Source: Bacteroides sp. UBA1773 (lineage in GTDB: Bacteria; Bacteroidota; Bacteroidia; Bacteroidales; Bacteroidaceae). From it: a DNA stretch of 38,813 nucleotides. Location of the stretch: NCBI GenBank assembly GCA_002315285.1, contig DCGR01000004.1, forward strand, positions 1 to 38,813. The letters are read 5' to 3'. Of the stretch, positions 1-7,306 are shown in pieces (position 1 is the stretch's first letter; each line of letters opens with the position of its first letter). A program made the position numbers and the translations under genes. Below the pieces are notes generated by a model. That model was not told where the DNA came from. It saw nothing but the letters and a program-made list of their open reading frames with translations, and searched no databases.

Positions 1-30
1 CACCGTACGTGCCGTTCGGCATACGACAGT
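1..30 (-). other. Group II intron-like hairpin at window edge
   Basis: Read on the minus strand, bases 25 to 4 form CGTATGCC-GAAC-GGCACGTACG, a stem with a two-base asymmetry. It is followed by GTG at the window edge. This matches, from memory, a conserved hairpin of Bacteroidetes group II introns that is normally followed by GGTGTGAGAGG. If so, the rest of the intron lies left of the window. Nothing to its right, up to trmB, looks like intron domain I or a reverse transcriptase, so it may be a truncated remnant. The assignment is tentative. Confidence 0.35.
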
Positions 31-34
31 TCCT

Positions 35-42
35 TATTTTTG
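35..42 (+). promoter_or_regulatory. Orphan -7 promoter motif
   Basis: TATTTTTG is a perfect match to the Bacteroidetes -7 consensus TAnnTTTG. It points rightward, but the next gene (trmB) is on the opposite strand. Transcription from here would run into the long palindrome at 54-252. No good -33 TTTG is visible about 19 bases upstream, so it may be a chance match in AT-rich DNA. Confidence 0.35.
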
Positions 43-53
43 CATGCTGACCA

Positions 54-252
54 TTAAGTGATGGTTAAAAAAATAACTTGGCACAAAATGTTTGATGACC
101 TGGTACGCTTTTCCCTTATCTTGTCGGCTATTTTGGAGTTGTTCCTCAGTCACATAGCCCGCTATGCTCCTTCGTCTCAACCCTAAAATATCTCAATATT
201 CCAAGGCAAAATCGTACCAACTTATTATTTAACCATCATTAACCATCACTTA
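54..252. repeat. Long imperfect palindrome (MITE-like or hairpin RNA)
   Basis: Outer arms TTAAGTGATGGTTAA (54-68) and TTAACCATCACTTA (239-252) are inverted copies. Inside them, several segments pair in register: GGTACG 102-107 with CGTACC 213-218, TTTT 109-112 with AAAA 208-211, CCTT 114-117 with AAGG 203-206, TATTTT 129-134 with AAAATA 185-190, GTTG 138-141 with CAAC 178-181, and CATAGC 153-158 with GCTATG 161-166 at the apex. The nested symmetry spans about 200 bases with one internal loop (142-152 against 167-177) and an asymmetric left insertion near 82-100. No credible protein is encoded. It fits a miniature inverted-repeat element or a structured RNA or terminator region downstream of trmB. 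Confidence 0.7.
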
Positions 253-315
253 TTCTTCGGTTTTGTGTATGTCTTGGAATGGACGGTCATCCCTGGTGAC
301 AGCTTTGCAATGAAA

Positions 316-1074
316 CTATCTGCCCACCGCCAGTCCGCTTCGCTTGCTGCGGTTGTAACTGCGATAGTCGTCAAGCTCTATCTCCACCTCGGGTTCACGC
401 AACTCGCCCTCGTGAGGCAAGCAGAACTTCAGGTACTTTATGCTTAACCCACGGTCGAGCCATTGCTGTTCGTAATAGGTACGTATGCTCAGAATGTCAT
501 CGACCAATCCTGAGTGATAAAGGTCATCGGTGCTGAAAACCACAGGCAACTGGTTTTCGCGTACCATATACTGGGTGTATGTGAACATGAAATTCGAGTC
601 GGTCTTGAGGTGGATGATGCCTCCTGACTTCAGGAAACGGCGGTAGCGTTGCATGAAATAGGTAGATGTAAGACGCTTGGTAGCCTTCTTCATCTGTGGG
701 TCAGAGAAGGTGAGCCAGATTTCATCCACTTCGTCCGATGCGAAGAACCGGTCTATGATTTCAATGTTGGTGCGAAGAAAAGCCACATTGGTCATCCCTC
801 CCGACAATGCTTCCTTGGCTCCGCTCCACATGCGTGCACCCTTGATATCTACCCCTATGAAATTCATGTCGGGATAGAGGCGTGCCAGCCCCACGGTGTA
901 TTCTCCTCGGCCGCAACCCAGTTCAAGCACGATGGGATTGTCGTTCTTGAAGTAATCCCTGCCCCATGAGCCCTTCATTCCGAAAGCCACGTCATCGACC
1001 ACCGAATAAGGATATTCGAACACATTCTCAAAAGCCGCCATATCGGCAAACTTGGCTAATTTTCCTTTCCCCAT
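316..1074 (-). CDS. trmB: tRNA (guanine-N7-)-methyltransferase
   Basis: This 252-residue cytoplasmic enzyme transfers a methyl group from S-adenosylmethionine to N7 of G46 in tRNA variable loops. The SAM-binding glycine motif LELGCGRGEYT is at residues 50-60, the acidic ribose-binding VDIKG at 75-79, and the family's substrate motif appears as FSDPQMKK at 123-130. That is the Bacteroidetes form of the PDPWPKK motif seen in other phyla. The N-terminal MGKGKLAKFADM is typical of the group, which supports the start at 1074. The gene overlaps the 3' end of the upstream rsmF-like gene by 19 bases, so the two are almost certainly co-transcribed as an RNA-modification operon. Confidence 0.95.
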   Translation of the reverse strand: MGKGKLAKFADMAAFENVFEYPYSVVDDVAFGMKGSWGRDYFKNDNPIVLELGCGRGEYTVGLARLYPDMNFIGVDIKGARMWSGAKEALSGGMTNVAFLRTNIEIIDRFFASDEVDEIWLTFSDPQMKKATKRLTSTYFMQRYRRFLKSGGIIHLKTDSNFMFTYTQYMVRENQLPVVFSTDDLYHSGLVDDILSIRTYYEQQWLDRGLSIKYLKFCLPHEGELREPEVEIELDDYRSYNRSKRSGLAVGR

Positions 1075-2426
1075 AAGTCAATATATTCCTTGTTGTAACC
1101 ACTGCGTATTCTCCATTCCTGCGGATAGAGGTTGTTGGCACGGTTGCCTACGTTTTTTACGAATCCCAAAGGCACATTTTTGTAGCACACCAGCACCACG
1201 CCTCGGGGAGCATCCACCCTAATCGCTTCCTTGCGCAGAAACGATAAAGCCGACAGATAGTCGAGATTGACACGTGGATAAGCCTCCTCATCGAGTGCCA
1301 CGCTCATTGCCAAAGCCTGACGGGGCATCAAGTCACGACCTTTCTGTTCGGCTACTTCGATACCCGCCTGAAGCGTTTTTGCACATTGCCTCACTGCACC
1401 CAGCAGGTGTTCCATCCGCATCGGGTAAGCCGATATGACAGCATTTTGGAGTTCAAAAGCATACTCGTCAGCATCCACCAATGCAGCTCCAACACCTTTC
1501 ATCCTGTTGCTTTTCACCTTGAAGTTGCGCACGTTCGCAGCCGAGGTCTTGCGCAGCACGGCAAGGAAGAATCCCTCGCCACGTGTGCGATGTGGAAAGA
1601 AATGATAGACAGGTAGGTTTCTTCCTGTGGTGTCACCGCTGACACCCCAGGAGGGATCCACCTCCAGCGAAAGCACCTCTGCACCAAGTGTGTGTGCCAC
1701 CCATTCCACGTTGTGCTCATCCTCTTCCTGATTGAAAGTACAAGTGCTATAGATAAGCAGCCCACCTTCTTTCAAGGCAGGCCATACGGTCGTTAGAATG
1801 TCCCGCTGTCGTCCAGCACACATCCGCACATTGCTGTTGCTCCATTCACTGATTGCCGTAGCATCTTTTCTGAACATGCCCTCTCCTGAGCAAGGTACAT
1901 CAGCCAGAACGACATCAAAACATCCTTCCATCTGCCCGAAGGCTTCCGGAGTGTCATTAGTGACAATCACTGCAGGATTTCCCCATTTGGTGATATTTTC
2001 GGCCAGCACCTGTGCCCGTTGTCTCATCATCTCGTTGGCCACCAATATGCTTCCTTTCGGTAGGCAAGAGCTGAGTAGGGTGGATTTTCCCCCGGGAGCA
2101 GCACACAGGTCGAGTACTGCCGAAGGAGTATTTATATGTTGTTTTACGACTTGTTCCACAAACATCGACGATGCTTCCTGCACGTAATAGCAACCGGCAT
2201 GAAAAAGCGGATCGAACGTGAAAGCCTGTCGCTCATTCAGATACAACCCCGACCTGCACCAAGCCACAGGTTCTGCCGACACTGACAACGGGCCAAACTT
2301 ATGGCATTTCGGTGTGTTCAAGCGCACACTTACAGGCTGTTCCGACCCCAGAGCCGCTTCAAAGGCAGCATATTCTGCTCCAAGTACTGAACGCATATTG
2401 GCAACAAAATCAATAGGCAAATTCAT
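1056..2426 (-). CDS. rsmF: NOL1/NOP2/Sun family rRNA cytosine-5 methyltransferase (RsmF-like)
   Basis: A 456-residue SAM-dependent RNA m5C methyltransferase, probably acting on 16S rRNA. It shows LDLCAAPGGKS (residues 105-115, SAM loop), ADVPCSGEGMFRKD (175-188, with Cys179) and STC (227-229, with Cys229); these are the two cysteines used in catalysis and product release. The GEGMFRKD extension and the roughly 150-residue C-terminal RNA-binding part are typical of RsmF/YebU-type rather than RsmB proteins. An open frame extends upstream to 2495, but that would place the start above a perfect -7 promoter (2436-2443). The start is therefore ATG 2426, or possibly ATG 2432 two codons earlier. The stop overlaps trmB. 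Confidence 0.9.
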   Translation of the reverse strand: MNLPIDFVANMRSVLGAEYAAFEAALGSEQPVSVRLNTPKCHKFGPLSVSAEPVAWCRSGLYLNERQAFTFDPLFHAGCYYVQEASSMFVEQVVKQHINTPSAVLDLCAAPGGKSTLLSSCLPKGSILVANEMMRQRAQVLAENITKWGNPAVIVTNDTPEAFGQMEGCFDVVLADVPCSGEGMFRKDATAISEWSNSNVRMCAGRQRDILTTVWPALKEGGLLIYSTCTFNQEEDEHNVEWVAHTLGAEVLSLEVDPSWGVSGDTTGRNLPVYHFFPHRTRGEGFFLAVLRKTSAANVRNFKVKSNRMKGVGAALVDADEYAFELQNAVISAYPMRMEHLLGAVRQCAKTLQAGIEVAEQKGRDLMPRQALAMSVALDEEAYPRVNLDYLSALSFLRKEAIRVDAPRGVVLVCYKNVPLGFVKNVGNRANNLYPQEWRIRSGYNKEYIDLWGKEN

Positions 2427-2435
2427 TTTCATTGG

Positions 2436-2443
2436 CAAAAGTA
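2436..2443 (-). promoter_or_regulatory. Promoter -7 element for rsmF-trmB
   Basis: TACTTTTG on the minus strand matches TAnnTTTG perfectly. Only a few bases separate it from two candidate ATG codons (2432 and 2426), so the transcript should start at or just before the start codon. That would make it leaderless or nearly so. Confidence 0.6.
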
Positions 2444-2466
2444 CAATATTTTTCACAAAAAATCGT

Positions 2467-2474
2467 TCACTTTG
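2467..2474 (+). promoter_or_regulatory. Probable -7 element for the sigma-factor locus
   Basis: TCACTTTG differs from TAnnTTTG at one position. It lies 62 bases before the ATG at 2536, diverging from the rsmF promoter. The expected transcript start near 2480 leaves a leader of about 55 bases. Confidence 0.45.
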
Positions 2475-2535
2475 CAACCAAATACATACAGTCATGCGTC
2501 TAAATCATAGAAACAGTAAACAAACATATTTTAAT

Positions 2536-3207
2536 ATGAAGAAATTAGCCTTTTGGGCAGCGCTCTTGTCAAGCCTGCAGTTGCCAGCACAAACAGTCGT
2601 CAGCGTCGGAGCATCCGACACCACTGTTGTATCAGTATTAGTCGATAGCAATGAGGTAAAAAACGATGTGAAAGAAGCCCTTAGTAGTTTGAAGATTGCC
2701 ATGGAAGAAATGAAAAACGAATGGAATGAACTCGACGAGGATGAACGAGAGACCATTTTTTCGGTCATTGACGGAGGTTCCAAAATCAGACTATCCAGCC
2801 TCATTGGTTCCTTCACCGCACTCATAGTCATTTTGGTGGTGTTTGGTCTTCCTGCACTTATCGTGTTCCTTATCATCTATTTCATATACAAGAACCGGCA
2901 AAACCGTTACAAAGTGATGGAAGCGGCCTACGCAGCAGGGAAGGAAGTGCCTCAAAGTGCTCGTAACGAGCTGAAAATCGACTACATGAGACATGGTATC
3001 AAGAAGGTTGCATTAGGTATTGGTTTGGTATTGTTGTTCTGGTTCATGTCGGGTAGCCTGTTTCTTACTTCCATCGGATTCCTGATTATCTGCATCGGTG
3101 CTGGCGAAATCGTTTGCGGCATGCTTGACAAGAAAAAAGATGATTACAACAAGAACGATGAGACAGACAACAACAGCACACCCTCTGCGGATTCAGTGAA
3201 TCCCTGA
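2536..3207 (+). CDS. Membrane protein, DUF6249-like, next to an ECF sigma factor
   Basis: A 223-residue protein of unknown biochemical function. Residues 1-19 (MKKLAFWAALLSSLQLPAQ) look like a signal peptide. A charged, probably helical stretch follows (about 38-75, rich in E, K and D), then hydrophobic segments at about 88-118, 157-175 and 176-196, and a polar Asn/Asp-rich tail. The region after the first membrane segment (YKNRQNRYKVMEAAYAAGK) resembles DUF6249-type proteins that sit beside ECF sigma factors in Bacteroidetes. The start at 2536 is chosen because the open frame upstream of it is antisense to rsmF and crosses the promoter. It lies 46 bases upstream of the sigma gene, so the two are probably co-transcribed. 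A sensory or envelope role is inference from context. Confidence 0.75.
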   Translation: MKKLAFWAALLSSLQLPAQTVVSVGASDTTVVSVLVDSNEVKNDVKEALSSLKIAMEEMKNEWNELDEDERETIFSVIDGGSKIRLSSLIGSFTALIVILVVFGLPALIVFLIIYFIYKNRQNRYKVMEAAYAAGKEVPQSARNELKIDYMRHGIKKVALGIGLVLLFWFMSGSLFLTSIGFLIICIGAGEIVCGMLDKKKDDYNKNDETDNNSTPSADSVNP

Positions 3208-3253
3208 TTCTGATATATCTTACCGAAGGCAAATCGTAATTCTCTCTATCTGA

Positions 3254-3790
3254 ATGGGTCAACTTACGGACATCGCACTTGTTACGCAAGTCGTACTGTT
3301 CAACAACACCAAGGCGTTTGATACTCTTGTGAAAAAGTATCAATCGCCCCTTCGGCGATTCCTGCTCCATCAGACCATGGGCAACGAACCTCTTGCCGAT
3401 GATTTGGCTCAGGACACTTTCATCAAGGCGTACCTGTCGCTTTCCTCTTTCAGAAATTTGTCGGGTTTCCAAACTTGGTTGTTTCGCATAGCCTATAATC
3501 TGTATTACGACCACCTCCGCACTCAGAAAACGAATGTCTCGCTTGATGATGTCTCACTGTCCGATACCTTTCAGGAATCACCACCCTCGTTGGAGCACAA
3601 AGCCGACGTGTATCAGGCCTTGCAACAACTGAGTGCCGACGAGCGGACATGCATCAGCCTTTTCTATTTGGAAGAACAGAGCATCGATAAGATTTCGACA
3701 ATCACTGGCATGAAAACGGGTACGGTGAAGTCGCACTTGTCGCGTGGTCGCACCAAGATGGCTGCCTATCTACATGAAAACGGATACTAA
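3254..3790 (+). CDS. ECF-type RNA polymerase sigma factor
   Basis: A 178-residue sigma-70 family protein of the extracytoplasmic-function type, directing RNA polymerase to a specific promoter set. Region 2 covers about residues 20-90, with LADDLAQDTFIKAYLSL for core binding and FQTWLFRIAYNLYYDHLR for -10 recognition and melting. Region 4 covers about 120-172, with LSADERTCISLFYLEEQSIDKIS and the HTH segment TGMKTGTVKSHLSRGRTKM. Regions 1 and 3 are missing, as expected for the ECF class. It is flanked by two small membrane proteins that probably include its anti-sigma factor. The promoters it recognises cannot be deduced from this window. Confidence 0.93.
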   Translation: MGQLTDIALVTQVVLFNNTKAFDTLVKKYQSPLRRFLLHQTMGNEPLADDLAQDTFIKAYLSLSSFRNLSGFQTWLFRIAYNLYYDHLRTQKTNVSLDDVSLSDTFQESPPSLEHKADVYQALQQLSADERTCISLFYLEEQSIDKISTITGMKTGTVKSHLSRGRTKMAAYLHENGY

Positions 3791-3865
3791 TGAAAGTGTG
3801 TGGTGAGTTAAGGGAATAAAAAAGAGTAAGTATAAGGTAATTAATTGATAACTGGATATTGAACG

Positions 3866-4180
3866 ATGAACGATGAAGAACTAATCAAACAATTTATGCG
3901 TCAGCACCGCACGGAAATATCTGATCAAGGGTTTTCCAAACGGGTGATTGCCAATATCCCTTATCGGCGATATGGCATGTTCATTCCATCTTCGCTTCTG
4001 ATGGTCGTATTGGTGGCACTCTTGGCTTATATTGTGCAGCAGCAACTGTTTCTGCCTATCCTTTATGATGTGCTCAATTTTGCCTTCCGGGTTATCCAAC
4101 AGATCAAGTTCATCCATGTCATTTTTGCGTGCACGTTGCTCGTCATGTTTGTTGCCCATCAGATGCAGCAAGAGGGCTGA
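3866..4180 (+). CDS. Small membrane protein, probable anti-sigma partner (DUF5056-like)
   Basis: A 104-residue protein. A cytoplasmic-looking N-terminus (about 1-35: MNDEELIKQFMRQHRTEISD, then GFSKRVIANIP) precedes two hydrophobic segments at about 38-60 and 80-100. The layout of a short charged N-terminus with a Q/R-rich helix followed by membrane spans resembles DUF5056-type proteins found just after ECF sigma factors in Bacteroides and Prevotella. No zinc-binding HxxxCxxC anti-sigma motif is present. It lies 75 bases after the sigma gene, and the stop codon is inside a hairpin that may end the transcript. An anti-sigma or modulator role is inferred from position only. Confidence 0.7.
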   Translation: MNDEELIKQFMRQHRTEISDQGFSKRVIANIPYRRYGMFIPSSLLMVVLVALLAYIVQQQLFLPILYDVLNFAFRVIQQIKFIHVIFACTLLVMFVAHQMQQEG

Positions 4181-4200
4181 CACCCAAGGGGTAGCCCTCT
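4171..4200. terminator. Hairpin between convergent genes
   Basis: AGAGGGCT (4171-4178) and AGCCCTCT (4193-4200) form a perfect 8-bp stem. An inner ACCC/GGGT pairing extends it across a short bulge. It covers the stop codon of the gene ending at 4180 and lies 17 bases from the end of the oppositely oriented oxidoreductase gene. No clear T-run follows on either strand, so it is a probable but not classical bidirectional terminator. Confidence 0.5.
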
Positions 4201-4216
4201 CTGCTCGTCCATATTG

Positions 4217-7200
4217 TCACAGTGCCAACAATTCTGTGGCATAACGTGCGTAATGTCCTTGCAGACTGTCCGCGTATCGTTGCAGCACTTTCTTTCCCAA
4301 ATCATTCTTGTCGCCGCACATATACAGTGCCCTCGCCACATGAAGCTCCTTCAAGGCCTTGTTGCGGAAGGTCACATCGATGTTGTTAGGTACGATCTGG
4401 CTTCGGGCTTCCGCGTACGAGTTTACCGAATGAAACCGCATTCCCGGAGTCATCAGCAGCGCGTAAAGCACGTCGGTTGCTTCGCCACTCCCCATCTCCT
4501 CGGCTGCCATTGCCACTGCACGGAAGTGCGAGAAATAATCCTCAGGTTGCAGCAATCCGGCCTTTTCCAATACCACAGACAGTTGTGAAGCATCCTTCGA
4601 ACGTCCCAAGGCCATGATGTACGAGTCGAGCCTACTCAGGCACATGCCAAACTGATGCATCCCAGTGTAGTGCCATCCCTTATCCCATTCGGCATACTGT
4701 GCAATCCTTTCTGCCAGCACTTTCGAATAGGTTGCGTCGCCCAACATGCAGAGAATGCTTGCATATACCACCTTTGCATCAGCCGATGTGGCAGATTGCA
4801 TCCGTTCACCCACCAGTTTCTTGCAGCGGGCTGTATCAGTAAGCAACACCTCAAGCCCCTTGTAGTCGTCAGCCACGCTCACTGCAGCAGCCTTCATCTC
4901 ACGGTCAGTAAATCCCCTGAAGTTTTTGTCCGTAAGCACACGTTCAGGCAGGTTGCCCATAGCCACGAGGTAGCGTTGGATTTTCTTCATGTCAACCTTC
5001 CGCAAACTTTTCCCTTCCTTGACGGCCACTGCCGACAGATAGCCTACGGCAAAGCCCTGATTCTGCAAGCATGGTTGCATACGGATTACGGGCATTGCGT
5101 CGCGATGTGCACTGGCTCCCAAGCCGGTTGTCATGATGCCTTCCAGCCCTCGAGGCAATAGCGCACGTAGTGGCACATCCGCATCGTAGATGGTATGCCG
5201 TGCCATCGGCGGACTCAGGATGAAGAATGGATCGACAATCATGCCGTGAGTGTCGAACGAACTCTTATGATAAGAAATCGTGTCGGTATAGCGACGATGG
5301 TTCAGCACGTCATAGACCGAAATCACATGATCGCCCACCACTCTTCGGCGTTCGCGGGTCTGCGGCAGCTTCACAATGTCGTAGTGGCCTTCGAACTTCC
5401 GCTTGGCTTGTACATACACGCGCGACACATCCATGATGTCCGAGTCATCGATAAACAGCCAGTCGTTGTTTTCCGAGAAGTTGCCTGGGTCGCGTTTTCC
5501 CATACCTGCCCCTTGAATGGCCAGGGTTTTCTTACCCGTGTAATCGAAATCGGCACCGGCAGCAATGGCAATGTCGGCACTGCCCGTAGAGTCGATGAGC
5601 ACTTTCGAGAGCACTACGCCGCGTCCGAAGGGAGTACACACCACTACGCCCTTTACGGTGTTGCCATCCACTACAGCCCCACAACCCAGCACGCCGTACC
5701 ACAGTTCACCACCCTGTTTGAGCAACTCACGGCGATACCACTCCTGCTTCCAGTCGGTTTGAAACACACCCGAATCCTTCTTCTGTTGGCGTGGATGATT
5801 CTCTGGAGCCATGCCACGCACACCCGCGTCTATCGTCTTCGTATAACCTTCGCGGAATCCGTCCCAATACACACCAATCAGTCCCATGGTAGAAATACCT
5901 CCCAATCCGTGCAGGTAGTCCATCACCAGCGTGGATGCCCCATGTTGGGCTGCCGAGATGCCCGCTGTGGCACCAGCCGTCCCTCCTCCCAGCACCACCA
6001 CATCGTATCTCCCCAGTATAGGCAAAGCTCCATGTCCGCAATCCACATATTCCTGACGCTCCCGCACACGCAGCGGTTTCAGCACCTCGCCTACACGTCC
6101 GTAGTCGAAGGCATCCATCCTGTTTTGGCGCACCATCAGTGAAGTCGTGTCCGAAGTCAGCTGTTTGGCCACTTCAGCTACGCGCTCGCCCATCAGCGAG
6201 CCCAGTGTCAGAGCTGTCACCGGCCTGAACAATCGGTCAGCATCCTCGCGCGACATGCTGGCACACGGTCCCAACACATACAAGCCTTTCGTATTTTCCG
6301 GTTGCAAAGCATCAATCGACACACCGCGCACGGCTGTTCCGCTCTCGCATGTGGTTCGCGCCTTTATCGTGCATTGCGGCACATACCAAAGCAAGTCCGA
6401 GCTATCTACCTGGTCGGGATTCCAAGCCAACGATCGCAGTTTCTGTTCCACTCGCATGAGCGAGGCATACGAGTCATCGTGCAGTTCTTCGGTCAAGGTG
6501 TAACGAGTCACCTCGTAACCCTTTCCTCCTGTTTGAAAAGTCTGCGGCAACGTCACCACTTTCACCGATGTGTCGGCCACATCGGATCTCTTTCCTACGG
6601 ATGTAAATGTAAATTCTTGCTTGCCAGGTCGGAAATCCGAGAATCTTGCGCCAGCGGCACGAGCCACCGAAGCCGTGTGTGTGGCATCAATCACCACCTT
6701 GGCGCGTATGGCTTGTCTGCCCGAACGGTTGGCTATCACCACCCCCCGCACACAGTTTGTCGCGTCGGTGAGCACGTTCGTGGCATAGCTACTATAAAGA
6801 AAGTCCACACCCGCATCAATAAGTGCATCTTCCAGAACCTTTTTGGTCTGTAAAGGCGTTGGAAAATGTTTTTCCGTGAAAAGCTTTTCAGCAAGGTCGG
6901 TCAGTACCTGCTCACTGTCCTGTCGGTCGTAGAGGAACGATCCGCAAATGTCATCACCCAGGTAAGGCATCTCGGCCATCAGGAACACACTGCATCCGCA
7001 GTGGGCAGCGGCCACAGCGGCAGCCACTGCACGCGAACTTCCCCCAACCACCATCACATCCACATCTGTCAGTACCGCAATCTGTCGCTCATTTTCATGT
7101 GCGAATGTCTCATCGGGTAGCGACCGATGCAATCCATTGCGAGCCGCCGACACGTCACCCACAGCCAGCATGGCACCGCTTGCGGCTGTCACTTTCAAGA

Positions 7201-7219
7201 AATCCCGTCGTGTAAGCAT
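4217..7219 (-). CDS. Tat-exported FAD-dependent oxidoreductase with two Rossmann halves
   Basis: A 1000-residue protein beginning with a twin-arginine signal (TRRDFLK at residues 3-9, then a hydrophobic stretch ending SAARN), so it is probably exported folded with its cofactor. It holds two FAD_oxidored-type nucleotide-binding regions. The first is at about residues 53-85 (VVGGSSRAVAAAVAA) and is degenerate, lacking GxGxxG. The second is at about 400-440 (VVLGGGTAGATAGISAAQHG), followed by the family's GLGGISTMG and GVYWDGFREGY segments. The last 260 or so residues are helical and repeat-like (HEAT-like), with no recognised catalytic motif. The substrate is unknown. The neighbouring M28 peptidase and GH78 enzyme suggest breakdown of extracellular material, but that is weak inference. 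Confidence 0.85.
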   Translation of the reverse strand: MLTRRDFLKVTAASGAMLAVGDVSAARNGLHRSLPDETFAHENERQIAVLTDVDVMVVGGSSRAVAAAVAAAHCGCSVFLMAEMPYLGDDICGSFLYDRQDSEQVLTDLAEKLFTEKHFPTPLQTKKVLEDALIDAGVDFLYSSYATNVLTDATNCVRGVVIANRSGRQAIRAKVVIDATHTASVARAAGARFSDFRPGKQEFTFTSVGKRSDVADTSVKVVTLPQTFQTGGKGYEVTRYTLTEELHDDSYASLMRVEQKLRSLAWNPDQVDSSDLLWYVPQCTIKARTTCESGTAVRGVSIDALQPENTKGLYVLGPCASMSREDADRLFRPVTALTLGSLMGERVAEVAKQLTSDTTSLMVRQNRMDAFDYGRVGEVLKPLRVRERQEYVDCGHGALPILGRYDVVVLGGGTAGATAGISAAQHGASTLVMDYLHGLGGISTMGLIGVYWDGFREGYTKTIDAGVRGMAPENHPRQQKKDSGVFQTDWKQEWYRRELLKQGGELWYGVLGCGAVVDGNTVKGVVVCTPFGRGVVLSKVLIDSTGSADIAIAAGADFDYTGKKTLAIQGAGMGKRDPGNFSENNDWLFIDDSDIMDVSRVYVQAKRKFEGHYDIVKLPQTRERRRVVGDHVISVYDVLNHRRYTDTISYHKSSFDTHGMIVDPFFILSPPMARHTIYDADVPLRALLPRGLEGIMTTGLGASAHRDAMPVIRMQPCLQNQGFAVGYLSAVAVKEGKSLRKVDMKKIQRYLVAMGNLPERVLTDKNFRGFTDREMKAAAVSVADDYKGLEVLLTDTARCKKLVGERMQSATSADAKVVYASILCMLGDATYSKVLAERIAQYAEWDKGWHYTGMHQFGMCLSRLDSYIMALGRSKDASQLSVVLEKAGLLQPEDYFSHFRAVAMAAEEMGSGEATDVLYALLMTPGMRFHSVNSYAEARSQIVPNNIDVTFRNKALKELHVARALYMCGDKNDLGKKVLQRYADSLQGHYARYATELLAL

Positions 7220-7306
7220 CGTTTTGTTAGCCCTTAGAAACTGTTTTTGAAATCATTGAATATATCTATCACACACAGAAACAAATGAACTTTCTGCCCG
7301 AGATTG

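Noticed and set aside
265..447. Small 60-codon plus-strand frame at the left edge
   Set aside because: It is mostly antisense to the end of trmB and has no promoter or family resemblance.
5195..6142. 315-codon open frame on the plus strand
   Set aside because: It is antisense to the FAD oxidoreductase and has no family motif or promoter.
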